Shown in pieces: positions 1 to 9,640 of a DNA stretch of 33,465 bases. How positions within the stretch are numbered: the stretch's first letter is position 1; every line of letters begins with the position of its first letter. The notes below the pieces were generated by a model, which saw only the letters and a program-made list of their open reading frames with translations, did no database searches and had not been told where the DNA came from. A program made the translations under genes and the position numbers. Source of the stretch: SZUA-186 sp039714155 (GTDB lineage Bacteria; Pseudomonadota; Gammaproteobacteria; UBA9214); NCBI GenBank assembly GCA_039714155.1, contig JBDLJX010000022.1:1-33465 (forward strand), written 5' to 3'.

Positions 1-1
1 C

Positions 2-67
2 GTGGTCACCCTGGCAAATTTTCCGCGGCAGGAACTGCTTGCCAGAACAGTGTTTTCAGGGTTTTAA
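2..67 (+). CDS. Possible C-terminal end of a gene entering from the left
   Basis: One plus-strand frame is open from the window edge and ends with TAA at 65-67. The 21 visible residues (starting VVTLANFPRQ, ending TVFSGF) look protein-like but are too few to identify. The stop codon coincides with the TTAA target site of the 159-bp transposon copy, and the next gene (minus strand) also ends on the same duplicated TTAA, so the two genes would originally have been convergent with touching stops. This could equally be a chance open frame. Confidence 0.3.
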   Translation: MVTLANFPRQELLARTVFSGF

Positions 68-226
68 CCCGCACTTCTCACCGCGGGGCGAGATGATCGC
101 GCAGAGATTTGGATTCACAGCACATTTTCTGAAGAAGCGGAATACGGGCTGTATTTCCGACTGAAGAAAATGTGCTGTGGATTCAAAGATCAAGCGAGGG
201 CTCGTCATCGTGGTGAGAAATGCGGG
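68..226. mobile_element. 159-bp MITE, copy 1, with TTAA target duplication
   Basis: The element begins CCCGCACTTCTCACC and ends GGTGAGAAATGCGGG, terminal inverted repeats of 15 bp with one mismatch. It is flanked on both sides by TTAA (64-67 and 227-230), which reads as a 4-bp target duplication. The centre is a long imperfect hairpin (GATTCACAGCACATTTTCT pairing with AGAAAATGTGCTGTGGATTC). No open frame of any length is present. A copy of the same length lies at 10096-10254 in opposite orientation with only a few differences. A 4-bp TTAA-like duplication is compatible with mobilisation by an IS1380-type transposase, but no transposase is in the window, so the family is inference. Confidence 0.85.
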
Positions 227-502
227 TTAACCCTTTTCGTTATCCAGCGCCTTTTCTGTGATCGTGTCGTAGAGATGCACTACATACGAACAAAATGCCT
301 GCCAATCCGGATGTCGGTCTATTAATTGTTTGCTCTGCTGGGCATCGTGCATAACTATGTCCAGAAATGCAATATCCTCATCGCTCAGCAGCTCGCCATT
401 ATCCGTCTTTTCCTTGAGTTCCAGTAGCCTGGGAAGTCGCTGTTTTTCGAATCTCTCGATAAGCGCCAGAATAACGCCATCTTCATTCGATGGTTTAGTC
501 AT
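227..502 (-). CDS. Small hypothetical protein, 91 aa
   Basis: I do not recognise this family. The product is soluble, acidic and predicted largely helical, beginning MTKPSNEDG, with no signal peptide or membrane segment. The start at 502 is chosen because GGAGGAG lies 5-10 bases upstream; a longer frame to 547 would skip that site. The stop codon TAA falls inside the TTAA target duplication of the adjacent MITE, so the insertion left the protein end unchanged. It is separated from the CNNM gene upstream by about 100 bp, so it may have its own promoter. Confidence 0.6.
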   Translation of the reverse strand: MTKPSNEDGVILALIERFEKQRLPRLLELKEKTDNGELLSDEDIAFLDIVMHDAQQSKQLIDRHPDWQAFCSYVVHLYDTITEKALDNEKG

Positions 503-604
503 ATTCTCCTCCTTCCGGACCGTTACCTGTTTGTATGTTATGGGCAACTGATACCGGAAAGCATAGCATTAATATACAATTATATAAGGTCTTTACGAGG
601 CTGT

Positions 605-1864
605 TTACACCGGCTCGACCTGCAACTTCACCACAGCCCGGTCGGTTGCCTCGGTTACTGTAAACCGGAACCCGGATTCCTCAATGGACTCTCCTTCACC
701 GGGAATATGGCGCAGCCGGGCCATCATCAGGCCACCAATGGTATGTGATTCCACGGCCGGCAGACTGGTGCCAAGCAACTCGTTGACTTCAGAAATGGGC
801 AGGCGTGCGTCCATCAGATAAGTCTCTTCATCCAGCATTTCGAAAATGCGTTTGCGCCGGGGCAGATACTCCTCGAAGTCGTAGCCGACATCGATTTCAC
901 CAACGACTTCCTCGAGGATATCCTCCATGGTGATCATACCGACAGCGGAACCGAATTCATCCACCACAATGGCCATGTGATCGTCCCGGTTACGCAAGAC
1001 GGGCAGTAACTGGTCGATAGTCTGGTAGGGTGCCACATAGTGAGCGGGCTTGATGAGTTCCTCCAGCGGGCGATCTGGCAATTCCGGGTCCATCAGGTCC
1101 CAGGTCGTCAGCGTCACAACGCCGACAATATTGCTGATATTCCTGCTATACACCGGCAGCCGGTTGTAGCCGCGCCGGCGCACCAGGGTAATGGCACTGC
1201 GGGTATCGCGGTTGCGATTGATTGCCGTCATCTCGGCAACCGGGATCATGGCCTCGCCAACCGAGGTCTCCGCAAAGCGGATCACGCGCTTGATGCGTAC
1301 GCGGTCAAATACATCCACGTTGGCTCCGCGCTCGGCCATGTCCACCACCATGCGCATCTGTTCCCGGGTAATAAATACATTCTGCTCGGTCTTGCCGCCG
1401 CCCAGGAGGCGTGCACACAGACGCGCGACACGTGAAAACACAAACACGACAGGATAGAACAAGATGGAAAATAGCCGCAAGGGATACACGATCACCGGTG
1501 CGATCTCGTTGGATTTCTGCTGAAACACACTCTTCGGCACAACCTCGCCCAGCACCAGGAACAGCGGGGTAAACAACAGCACTGCGTACAAGTCACCCAA
1601 CTGGCCAAACGAGTGGATCATCAGCAGGGTCCCGAGGGTCGTCAGGATAATGGTCGCGATATTGGTCCCGACCAGCGTGGTACCCAGCAGTACATCCGGT
1701 GTCTGGAACAGCCTGAGCACCAGCTTTGCCCCCCGGTGTCCCTGATTCGCCTTGTGGTGCATCTTGAGCTTGTCCGAGTTGACCAGAGCGATTTCCGAAC
1801 CCGAGAAAAACCCCTTCAGCAGAAGGAGCAACACCATCACCAGCAATATAATCAGAAAATCCAT
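605..1864 (-). CDS. CNNM/CorB-type transporter-associated membrane protein with CBS pair and CorC domain
   Basis: A 419-aa inner-membrane protein of the HlyC/CorC (CNNM, DUF21) family. The N-terminus has a hydrophobic helix, the FFSGSEIAL motif typical of the DUF21 domain, and further membrane helices to about residue 150. A CBS pair follows (about 190-310, including DEFGSAVGMITMEDILEEVVGEI), then a C-terminal CorC_HlyC domain (about 335-415). Family members take part in Mg2+/Co2+ homeostasis or efflux; the substrate here is unknown. GGAGAAG precedes the ATG. It lies 17 bp behind a paralogue of the same architecture and is probably co-transcribed with it. Confidence 0.9.
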   Translation of the reverse strand: MDFLIILLVMVLLLLLKGFFSGSEIALVNSDKLKMHHKANQGHRGAKLVLRLFQTPDVLLGTTLVGTNIATIILTTLGTLLMIHSFGQLGDLYAVLLFTPLFLVLGEVVPKSVFQQKSNEIAPVIVYPLRLFSILFYPVVFVFSRVARLCARLLGGGKTEQNVFITREQMRMVVDMAERGANVDVFDRVRIKRVIRFAETSVGEAMIPVAEMTAINRNRDTRSAITLVRRRGYNRLPVYSRNISNIVGVVTLTTWDLMDPELPDRPLEELIKPAHYVAPYQTIDQLLPVLRNRDDHMAIVVDEFGSAVGMITMEDILEEVVGEIDVGYDFEEYLPRRKRIFEMLDEETYLMDARLPISEVNELLGTSLPAVESHTIGGLMMARLRHIPGEGESIEESGFRFTVTEATDRAVVKLQVEPV

Positions 1865-1881
1865 AACCGCTTCTCCAGATC

Positions 1882-3405
1882 TCAGTGAGCGACCTTCCGC
1901 CCAGGGGTGCTGTCTGCATCCACCACCCCGACAGGTCCGGGATGTGCGTCATCATTGACCGACTGACGGGTATCAGTGATGTTTTCATCGCCACCCGACT
2001 CAGCCGGTTTGTCGTTATGCAGTTCATCATCCGGCTGCCACTGCACTGCATCTGCCTCTTCACCCCGGGTACCGCGGCTCACCCGCGCGCGCGCAATCCG
2101 GTGTTCATCCATCTCCAGGACGGTAATGCTGATATCTTCGATGCTGATGCTGTCACCAACCCGGGGCAGCCGGTCCAGGTGCCGGAAGGCGACGCCGCCG
2201 ATGGTCGTCATGCGTGGATCCTCGATTCCGAAATTACTCAGGTTGTTGAAATCAGTCAGCTTCATGTCACCATCCACCTGGTAGGAATTCTCGTCACGCT
2301 CTTGATACAACTCCTGCCCCTCGACATCACCGGAAATCTGGCCAAATATGAAGGTCAGCACATCTTTCATGGTCACAAACCCCTCGACCCCGCCAAACTC
2401 GTTGAGGACTGCCGCGGCGCGGGCATTATTGGCCGTAAAGAAGTCAAACATCTCATCGACTTTCTTGGTAAGGGGAACCACCACCGGTAAATGCATGATG
2501 TCATCCAGCCCCAGCGTCGTCAGGTCGGTGTCATCGAGCACCAGCCGCAGGATATCCTCGGCATGGACAAAGCCCACCAGGTTGTCACGGTGCTCCCGGA
2601 ATACCGGAACCCGCGGGTGACGAAAGCTGCGAAACCGCTCGACCATTTCCGGCACCGTCATCTCGGCATTCAGAAATGCCGTGCGCGTCCGCGGGGTCAT
2701 GATCTCGACGACTTCCGTATCCCCCGCCTCCAGCAGGTTGTAAATCAGGGCGCGCTCGGTTGCATTGAGTTCCCCTTCCCTGGCGACCTCCTCCACCAGG
2801 GTGCGGAATTCGTCCAGCTGCAGGATATTTTCGGCGGCTTTTTCCTCGCCGACAATCAGGGTGGTAATGCGGTCGGCAATGCTGCGAATTACCCAGACCA
2901 GTGGTGCAACCAGTCTGACCCACAGACTCATGGGGGTTGCCACCACCCCGGTGCTGACACGCACCGGGTTTGAGACCGAGATGGTCTTCGGAGTTACCTC
3001 GCCGAACAGCAGCAGCAGGGGGACCATGACCAGGATGCTGATCCAGCCGGCACGTTCGACGCCATACAGGGTCACCAGTATCCCCGTCATATTGGCAGCC
3101 GCAGCAATGTTGACCAGTTCATTGCCACACAGAATGGAAATAATCAGCCGCCGCGGCTGATCCAGCAAGGCATGCAGGGTCTCGGTATGGCGGTTACGTT
3201 CCCGGCGGAGCTTCTGCAGGTCCAGCCGGGACAGGGAGAACAACGCGGTTTCCGATCCGGAAAAAAATGCAGAGCCACACAGCAATAATACCTGGATACC
3301 CAGGCGGATAATCATGTCCGGTTCTGCCAGGCGTGCGGTATCGAAGACAAAAAATGCCTTCGTTGCCGCCCAGTACAATCCCGGTTCCTGTATCAGACCA
3401 TCCAT
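1882..3405 (-). CDS. CNNM/CorB-type membrane protein with CBS pair and CorC domain (paralogue)
   Basis: A 507-aa paralogue of the gene just downstream. The DUF21 membrane domain contains FFSGSETALFSLSRLDLQKL, then a CBS pair (with EFGGVEGFVTMKDVLTFI) and a CorC_HlyC domain, followed by a hydrophilic, acidic tail of about 60 residues that the other paralogue lacks. The start at 3405 is preferred over the longer frame to 3450 because GGAGGTGG sits just upstream of this ATG. Known family role: divalent cation (Mg2+/Co2+) homeostasis; the exact ion is not readable. It diverges from ppk1 across a 207-bp intergenic region. Confidence 0.9.
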   Translation of the reverse strand: MDGLIQEPGLYWAATKAFFVFDTARLAEPDMIIRLGIQVLLLCGSAFFSGSETALFSLSRLDLQKLRRERNRHTETLHALLDQPRRLIISILCGNELVNIAAAANMTGILVTLYGVERAGWISILVMVPLLLLFGEVTPKTISVSNPVRVSTGVVATPMSLWVRLVAPLVWVIRSIADRITTLIVGEEKAAENILQLDEFRTLVEEVAREGELNATERALIYNLLEAGDTEVVEIMTPRTRTAFLNAEMTVPEMVERFRSFRHPRVPVFREHRDNLVGFVHAEDILRLVLDDTDLTTLGLDDIMHLPVVVPLTKKVDEMFDFFTANNARAAAVLNEFGGVEGFVTMKDVLTFIFGQISGDVEGQELYQERDENSYQVDGDMKLTDFNNLSNFGIEDPRMTTIGGVAFRHLDRLPRVGDSISIEDISITVLEMDEHRIARARVSRGTRGEEADAVQWQPDDELHNDKPAESGGDENITDTRQSVNDDAHPGPVGVVDADSTPGRKVAH

Positions 3406-3521
3406 TATTGCCCACCTCCGGGGAATCCAGGTAGAGACCGCCACCACCATAACGGCATGAATACGCCGGGTGATCCGGCTCGCTACAAGGTGATAAACCT
3501 GTATCCAATCCCGGTTTTATC

Positions 3522-3546
3522 CACGGGCCGGGGCTACCGGCCCGTG
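3522..3546. promoter_or_regulatory. Perfect GC-rich hairpin in the CNNM/ppk1 divergent region
   Basis: CACGGGCCGG and CCGGCCCGTG form a 10-bp perfect inverted repeat around a 5-base loop. No T-run follows on either strand, and the neighbours diverge, so this is not an ordinary terminator. It could be an operator or leader structure for ppk1 or the CNNM gene. Function is inference. Confidence 0.4.
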
Positions 3547-3612
3547 AACTGCCTCCTAATATGTAATACAACCTGATACACTCTAAGGTAACCCTAACGA
3601 AAGAGTTTCACA

Positions 3613-5904
3613 ATGCAAAAGACCGCCGAAACCACGCCAGGACATGGCTCAACCCTCAAGCTGCCGAAGAACCGCAGTTCGGCCGGCGAAAAACCAGCCA
3701 CCGCTTCCTCCCCCCCCAAAAAAGCCCCGGCGGAGGCGGCAAAAACAAAACAGCTGCAGATAACCGACCTGGATGACCCCAGGCTGTACCTTAACCGGGA
3801 ACTGACCTGGCTGGAATTCAACCGCCATGTGCTGCATATGGCAGCGGACGATGCCACCCCCCTGCTTGAACGCGTCAAGTTTCTCGCTATCGTCAGCAGT
3901 AATCTTGATGAATTCTTAATGAAACGTATCGGTGGCCTGAAACAACAGATCGCCGCCGGTATCCGCATCCCTTCCGTTGATGGCCGGACACCACTGGAAC
4001 AACTCAGGGAATGCCAGGTCGTTGTGCGCGATACCCACCGGGAGCAAAACCGGATTTACCGGCAACTGCATGAGTTGCTGGAAGCCCGGGGAATACGGCT
4101 TAGCCGCTATGCCGAACTAAAACAGGAAGAGCAGAAACTGCTGCGGGACAAATTTATCGCCAACATCTTCCCGCTGCTGACGCCCCTGGCCATGGATCCC
4201 GGCCACCCATTCCCCTTTATCTCCAATCTCGCCCTGAATCTGCTGGTTTCACTGCGCTACCCGGGCGGCAGCACCTCCCACTATGCACGTGTCAAGGTGC
4301 CCATGGTGAAGGGAATTGCGCCACGGTTTCTGCGTGCCGATGACAGCAACACCTATGTGAAGATTGAGGACGTTGTCAGCAATAATCTGGATCTGTTGTT
4401 TCCGGGTATGGAAATCACCTCCTGTGAACTTTTCCGGGTTACCCGCAATGCAAATGTTGAAATCGAGGAAGAGGAGGCGGATGACCTGCTGGCAATGATC
4501 GAAACCGAGCTGCGCGACCGGCATTTTGCACCCATTGTCCGCCTCCAGATCGAAAAGGGAATGGACCCGACCCACCGCGGTATGCTGGCCGCCGAACTGG
4601 ATCTTGATGAGGAGGCCGATGTATTCGAGGTTGAATCGATGATGGCCATGCGCGATCTGTTCGCGATTGCCGGTCTGGATTTCCCCGAGCTGCTTGACCC
4701 ACCTCATAAGCCGGTTGAGCATACCCGGCTGGCCTACGATTCCCGCAATATCTTTCACATCATCCGGGAACGCGGCGCCTTGTTGCTGCAACATCCCTAT
4801 GAATCCTTCAGTACCAGTGTGGAACGCTTCCTGCGCACCGCCAGCGAAGATCCCAAGGTGCTTGCCATCAAGATGACGCTGTATCGCACCTCGGAAGACA
4901 GCGCCATTGTCGACTCACTCGTCAATGCCGCGCGCAACGGCAAGCAGGTCGCCGTACTGGTTGAACTCAAGGCGCGTTTCGACGAGGCCGCGAATATACG
5001 CTGGGCACGACGCATGGAACAGGCCGGTATCCACGTCACCTATGGTGTCGTCGGACTAAAGACACACAGCAAGGTCATCCTCGTGGTACGCAAGGATTAC
5101 AATGGCCTGCGCCGCTATGCCCATATCGGCACCGGCAACTACCACGCCGGTACCGCACGCCTGTATTGCGATCTCGGCATGCTGACCTTCGATGATGCCA
5201 TCGCCCAGGACCTGACCGAGCTGTTCAATTACCTGACCGGTTATTCACCACCGCCGAGGTATCGCAAGATACTGACCTCCCCGTACACCCTGAAACAGGC
5301 ACTGCTTGACAAGATCGATCGCGAGATCAAGCACCATTCGGCGGAATCACCCGGGCTGATACAGTTCAAGATGAATGCCCTGGAAGATGTGGATATTACC
5401 AGGGCCCTGTATCGCGCTGCCCGGGCGGGTGTCAAGGTAGACCTCATCGTCCGGGACACCTGCCGCCTGCGACCGGGCCTTCCCGGCCTCACCGAAAATA
5501 CCCAGGTCATCGGTGTCATCGGGCGCTTCCTGGAACATGCAAGGATCTATTACTTTCAGAACAGTGGCGAGGAAGAATATTTCATCGGCTCCGCCGACCT
5601 CATGAAACGGAACCTGGAAAGCCGAGTGGAAGTCGTGACGCCCGTCGAGGACCCGAAACTGCGGCAGGAACTGCGCCTGATCATCGATGTACAACTGTCC
5701 AGCCGCAAGCATGTCTGGGAGATGCAAGCGGACGGCAGCTACATCGAGCGCAAGGATACCACCGGCAAAAAATCACTCAGTTCACAGGAGACCTTCATCG
5801 AACTGGCACAGAAACGCATGGCTGCCGCATCGAAACACCAGCAAGCCAGGTTACGCAAGAAGCTGCTGAACCATTTTCACAAGCGCCTGAAGAATAAAGA
5901 GTGA
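3613..5904 (+). CDS. ppk1: Polyphosphate kinase 1
   Basis: A 763-aa enzyme that polymerises the gamma-phosphate of ATP into inorganic polyphosphate. After a Lys/Pro/Ala-rich N-terminal extension of about 50 residues the standard PPK1 domains run in order: N-terminal helical domain (LYLNRELTWLEFNRHVL, from about residue 57), head domain, and two phospholipase-D-like C-terminal domains. The catalytic phospho-histidine is His504 in YAHIGTGNYHAGTARLY, matching His435 of E. coli, and a second conserved His is in GRFLEHARIYYF (His642). The family is usually about 690 aa; the excess is the disordered N-terminus and a basic C-terminal tail. It heads a plus-strand run with a stress protein and a phosphate symporter, which suggests a phosphate-storage context. 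Confidence 0.96.
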   Translation: MQKTAETTPGHGSTLKLPKNRSSAGEKPATASSPPKKAPAEAAKTKQLQITDLDDPRLYLNRELTWLEFNRHVLHMAADDATPLLERVKFLAIVSSNLDEFLMKRIGGLKQQIAAGIRIPSVDGRTPLEQLRECQVVVRDTHREQNRIYRQLHELLEARGIRLSRYAELKQEEQKLLRDKFIANIFPLLTPLAMDPGHPFPFISNLALNLLVSLRYPGGSTSHYARVKVPMVKGIAPRFLRADDSNTYVKIEDVVSNNLDLLFPGMEITSCELFRVTRNANVEIEEEEADDLLAMIETELRDRHFAPIVRLQIEKGMDPTHRGMLAAELDLDEEADVFEVESMMAMRDLFAIAGLDFPELLDPPHKPVEHTRLAYDSRNIFHIIRERGALLLQHPYESFSTSVERFLRTASEDPKVLAIKMTLYRTSEDSAIVDSLVNAARNGKQVAVLVELKARFDEAANIRWARRMEQAGIHVTYGVVGLKTHSKVILVVRKDYNGLRRYAHIGTGNYHAGTARLYCDLGMLTFDDAIAQDLTELFNYLTGYSPPPRYRKILTSPYTLKQALLDKIDREIKHHSAESPGLIQFKMNALEDVDITRALYRAARAGVKVDLIVRDTCRLRPGLPGLTENTQVIGVIGRFLEHARIYYFQNSGEEEYFIGSADLMKRNLESRVEVVTPVEDPKLRQELRLIIDVQLSSRKHVWEMQADGSYIERKDTTGKKSLSSQETFIELAQKRMAAASKHQQARLRKKLLNHFHKRLKNKE

Positions 5905-5968
5905 GTTTCCGGACGGGGCAGTACCGAAAACACCGGCAGCAGACCCGATCACCGCATGGAGTCAGAAC

Positions 5969-6451
5969 ATGACAGCGAAGAAAACAAACAAGCCAATCCT
6001 CGTTCCTGTTGATTTTTCGCCCTATTCGGAAGCCGCACTGCTTTGCGCGGCCGAACTGGCGGAAACGCTGGGCAACAAGCTCGTTGTCTTGCACGTCGTC
6101 CACGACCCGGGCGAGGCTCCCGGGTACTATTCCGTCAAGGGAAGAAACAAGCAACTGCGACGCATGGAAGACGTTGCTGCCGAGATGCTGGAGGAATTCA
6201 TCCGGGAATTACGCAAAAAATATCCCCGGGAGCCAGCTCTTGCGCAGGCCACGACCATGCTGGTTATCGGGTTGCCGGTTAACCGGATTCTGGAGTCGGC
6301 GGAAAAAATCCATGCGCGCATGATCGTCATGGGCAGCCAGGGACGGACCGGGCTCGCGCATGCCATGCTGGGTTCCAAGGCGGAACAGGTCGTGCGTCTG
6401 GCCCCTGTGCCGGTCATGATCGTCAAGGACGGGGAAGAACAAAAGTCCTGA
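5969..6451 (+). CDS. Universal stress protein, UspA family
   Basis: A 160-aa single Usp domain. The N-terminal strand ILVPVDFSPYSEAAL with its Asp and the C-terminal ATP-binding signature G-2X-G-9X-G-S (GSQGRTGLAHAMLGS, about residues 124-138) are both present, so this is probably the ATP-binding subtype. Such proteins are cytoplasmic dimers that respond to starvation or stress. The ATG has GGAGTCAG upstream. It lies 64 bp after ppk1 and 31 bp before the phosphate symporter, consistent with one transcription unit. Confidence 0.92.
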   Translation: MTAKKTNKPILVPVDFSPYSEAALLCAAELAETLGNKLVVLHVVHDPGEAPGYYSVKGRNKQLRRMEDVAAEMLEEFIRELRKKYPREPALAQATTMLVIGLPVNRILESAEKIHARMIVMGSQGRTGLAHAMLGSKAEQVVRLAPVPVMIVKDGEEQKS

Positions 6452-6482
6452 AATAGCAGAAGTAGCCGGGGGGGGAATAACA

Positions 6483-8282
6483 ATGTATCGCAGCTTCCGA
6501 CTTGCAGGTCTGGACAAATCAGTACCTCACTTGCTGTTACCGGCACTTGCCGCGATGGCCGTCCTTGCAGTCACGCCGGCATTCGCCGCAGCCGGCACGG
6601 GGGGTGACATCGACTGGTGGAACATGGGCATGAAACTGCTTGGCGGTCTTGCCCTGTTCCTGTTCGGTATGGAGCAAATGGCGGATGCGCTCAAGGCAGT
6701 TGCCGGTGAGCGCATGAAAATCATCCTGGCAAAACTCACCACCAACCGCTTCATGGGGGCAGCAACCGGGGCATTCGTCACCGCTATTATCCAGTCCTCG
6801 TCGGTCACCACGGTGCTGGTGGTGGGTTTTATCACCGCCGGCCTGATGTCCATGGCGCAATCGATCGGCGTCATCATGGGGGCCAATATCGGCACCACCA
6901 TCACGGCCCAGATCGTCGCCTTCAAGGTAACAAAATATGCCTTGCTGATGGTCGCGGGTGGCTTCGGTATGTTGTTCTTTTCCAAACAGGAAAAGATCAA
7001 GCAATATGGCGGGATGCTGATGGGGCTCGGGCTGGTGTTCTTCGGCATGAGCGTCATGAGCGATGCCATGAGCCCGTTGCGCAGCTACCAGCCGTTTCTC
7101 GACCTGATGACCCGCATGGAAAACCCGTTCATCGGTATCCTGGTGGCCGCCGGCTTTACCGGACTGATCCAGTCGTCCTCGGCCACCACCGGTATCGTCA
7201 TCGTCATGGCCACACAGGGTTTTATTACTCTGGAGGCCGGTATCGCGCTGGCCTTCGGCGCGAATGTCGGTACCTGCATTACGGCTATGCTCGCCGCGAT
7301 CGGCAAACCCCGGGAGGCAATTCGCGCCGCTGTCGTGCATGTCCTGTTCAATGTCTTCGGTGTATTGCTATGGCTTGGACTGATACCTTACCTGGCGGAA
7401 TTTGTGGCCTGGTTTTCACCCGCGCATCCGGAGTTATCAGGCACCGACCGTTTGGCCGCAGAGGCGCCACGGCAGATCGCCAATGCCCATACCGTCTTCA
7501 ATATCGCGAATACGATTATTTTTATCGGCTTCACCAGCCAGTTTGCCCGCCTGGTGGAGAAACTGGTGCCGGATAAACCGGTTAAAGAGCTGATAATCGC
7601 CCAGCCGAAATACCTCGACGAGGAACTGCTCGAGACACCCTCACTGGCACTCAACCGGGTACGCCTGGAGATCGGTCATATGGGTGAACGTCTCAGCGAG
7701 ATGCTGGAACGAATCCTGCCGGCCGTTGTCTCCGGCCAGCTGCAAACGCTCAAAGACATCGCCAAAATCGATGATGAAGTGGATATCCTGCATGGACATA
7801 CCATCACCTACCTGGGTGATATCAGTAAAAAGCAGCTGACCGGGGAACAAACCCGGGAACTGGTCGGACTCATGGCTGCGGTTAATGACCTGGAAAATAT
7901 CGGCGACATCATCGAGACAGATCTCGTCCACCTGGGGAAAGAGCGCCTTGAAAAGGGTATCTCCATCAGCGAGGAAACCCGTGACGTACTGACCAGGCTG
8001 CATGAGGTTATAGCGGACGCCACGTCCACGGCCATCACCGCTGCCAGGGATAATGACCAGCATGCCGCCCAGGATGTGATCGGTTTAAAGTCGGATATCA
8101 ATCTGCTGATGGATTCCGCCGCGACACACCAGGCCATGCGGCTGGTGGTGGATGAGCCTGACCGTCTGCCTGCCTATACCCTGGAAGTGGATATTATCGA
8201 GAAACTGAAGCGTATCTACTACTTCGCCAAGCGTATTGCCAAGGCGGTCGTGCCCGAAGAAGTAGCCGAGAATGCCGCATAA
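6483..8282 (+). CDS. Na+/phosphate symporter (NptA/PNaS family) with PhoU-like tail
   Basis: A 599-aa inner-membrane transporter. The two inverted Na_Pi_cotrans repeats carry the signature QSSS motifs at residues 104 (AIIQSSSVTTVLVVGF) and 230 (GLIQSSSATTGIVIV), surrounded by about eight to nine membrane helices to residue 360. The C-terminal 200 residues are soluble, helical and PhoU-like. The family imports phosphate using the Na+ gradient or, in some bacteria, exports excess phosphate. The N-terminus (about 1-37) resembles a signal sequence (ALAAMAVLAVTPAFAAAG). A purine-rich GGGGGGGAATAAC site precedes the ATG. Confidence 0.93.
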   Translation: MYRSFRLAGLDKSVPHLLLPALAAMAVLAVTPAFAAAGTGGDIDWWNMGMKLLGGLALFLFGMEQMADALKAVAGERMKIILAKLTTNRFMGAATGAFVTAIIQSSSVTTVLVVGFITAGLMSMAQSIGVIMGANIGTTITAQIVAFKVTKYALLMVAGGFGMLFFSKQEKIKQYGGMLMGLGLVFFGMSVMSDAMSPLRSYQPFLDLMTRMENPFIGILVAAGFTGLIQSSSATTGIVIVMATQGFITLEAGIALAFGANVGTCITAMLAAIGKPREAIRAAVVHVLFNVFGVLLWLGLIPYLAEFVAWFSPAHPELSGTDRLAAEAPRQIANAHTVFNIANTIIFIGFTSQFARLVEKLVPDKPVKELIIAQPKYLDEELLETPSLALNRVRLEIGHMGERLSEMLERILPAVVSGQLQTLKDIAKIDDEVDILHGHTITYLGDISKKQLTGEQTRELVGLMAAVNDLENIGDIIETDLVHLGKERLEKGISISEETRDVLTRLHEVIADATSTAITAARDNDQHAAQDVIGLKSDINLLMDSAATHQAMRLVVDEPDRLPAYTLEVDIIEKLKRIYYFAKRIAKAVVPEEVAENAA

Positions 8283-8288
8283 AATCTA

Positions 8289-9632
8289 GTGCTTGGCCCC
8301 GAGGAAACCGCCACACACATCATATTCGGCTGGGATCCGCTCTGGGTGTCCTCGATCCTGTTTGTGGCCACCTATGCCGTCATTGTCTCGGAAAAGGTCA
8401 ACCGGGCAATCGTTTCACTGCTGGGTGCCGGCCTGATGATCATGCTCGGGATCCTCAACCAGGAAACGGCCATCAGCGGCATCGATTTCAATACCCTCGG
8501 CCTGCTGACCGGAATGATGGTTATCGTAGCCATCACCAGACGCAGCGGTGTCTTCCAGTTCATTGCCGTGTGGTCCGCCAAAAAAGTACAGGCCAGCCCC
8601 TGGGGGATACTGGTCATGCTGACGCTGGTGACGGCCGTTTTCTCCGCCCTGCTCGACAATGTCACCACCGTCCTGCTGGTGGCACCGGTTACCCTGCTCA
8701 TCTGTCACGAGCTGGACCTCAGCCCCTACCCGTTTCTGTTTGCCGAGATTTTTGCCTCGAATATCGGCGGGGCCGCAACCCTGATCGGTGATCCGCCCAA
8801 CATCATGATCGGCTCGGCAGTGGGCCTGAATTTCAATGATTTCATCCTTAACCTTGCCCCCATCATGCCAGTGATCCTGCTGGTGACACTGGGCGTCATC
8901 TATGCCGTCTGGGGACGCAAGCTGCAGGCAACGGACAGTGCCCGCCAGCGGATTATGCAATTCAGGGAACGGGAGGCGATCACGGATACACGTCTGTTAA
9001 AACAGTCACTGTTCGTGCTGCTCCTGGTCATCGGCGGGTTTATCATGGCCCATCCGTTACACCTGGAACCGGCAACCATCGCCATGTTCGGTGCGGCGTT
9101 CCTGCTGCTGCTATCGAACCTGAAGAACAATACCGAAGAGCAGTCGAAAAACGTCCATCACACCTTTGGCGAGGTCGAATGGGTGACGATCTTTTTCTTC
9201 ATTGGCCTGTTTATTGCGGTAAAGGGCATTGAAGAGGCCGGGATGCTTGACATACTCGCCGACAAGGCGCTCAAGCTGACCGGTGGTGACATGACCCTGA
9301 CGGCCATGACCATCCTCTGGATATCGGCCATCGCCTCTGCCCTCGTGGATAATATCCCCTTCGTCGCCACCATGATTCCGCTGATCAAGTCGATGGCGCC
9401 AACCTTTGGCGGCGCCGGCAATCTTGAACCGTTGTGGTGGTCGCTGGCGCTGGGCGCCTGTCTGGGCGGCAATGGTTCACTGATCGGCGCCAGCGCCAAC
9501 CTGATCGTCGCCGGCTTTGCAGAACGTTCAGGACACCGTATCCGTTTTCTGCCGTTCATGGCGGCCGCCTTCCCCCTGATGATACTCAGTATCCTTATTG
9601 CCAGCGCCTATATTTACCTGCGCTACCTGTAG
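8289..9632 (+). CDS. ArsB/NhaD-type (TC 2.A.45) permease
   Basis: A 447-aa polytopic membrane protein with about ten to eleven helices. The motif GGAATLIGDPPNIMIGSA (about residues 160-177) and the second-half motif LGGNGSLIGASANLIVAG are diagnostic of the ArsB/P-protein branch of the ion transporter superfamily. Members move arsenite, Na+ or organic anions; the substrate cannot be read here, and no ars genes are nearby. The start is a GTG six bases after the symporter stop, with no clear Shine-Dalgarno, so translational coupling is likely. A CBS-domain protein follows within 8 bp and may regulate it. Confidence 0.88.
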   Translation: MLGPEETATHIIFGWDPLWVSSILFVATYAVIVSEKVNRAIVSLLGAGLMIMLGILNQETAISGIDFNTLGLLTGMMVIVAITRRSGVFQFIAVWSAKKVQASPWGILVMLTLVTAVFSALLDNVTTVLLVAPVTLLICHELDLSPYPFLFAEIFASNIGGAATLIGDPPNIMIGSAVGLNFNDFILNLAPIMPVILLVTLGVIYAVWGRKLQATDSARQRIMQFREREAITDTRLLKQSLFVLLLVIGGFIMAHPLHLEPATIAMFGAAFLLLLSNLKNNTEEQSKNVHHTFGEVEWVTIFFFIGLFIAVKGIEEAGMLDILADKALKLTGGDMTLTAMTILWISAIASALVDNIPFVATMIPLIKSMAPTFGGAGNLEPLWWSLALGACLGGNGSLIGASANLIVAGFAERSGHRIRFLPFMAAAFPLMILSILIASAYIYLRYL

Positions 9633-9640
9633 ACAGCCTT

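Noticed and set aside
6537..7340. Long minus-strand frame opposite the phosphate symporter
   Set aside because: Shadow of a strongly conserved transporter; His/Gly/Asp-rich low-complexity translation typical of antisense frames in GC-rich DNA.
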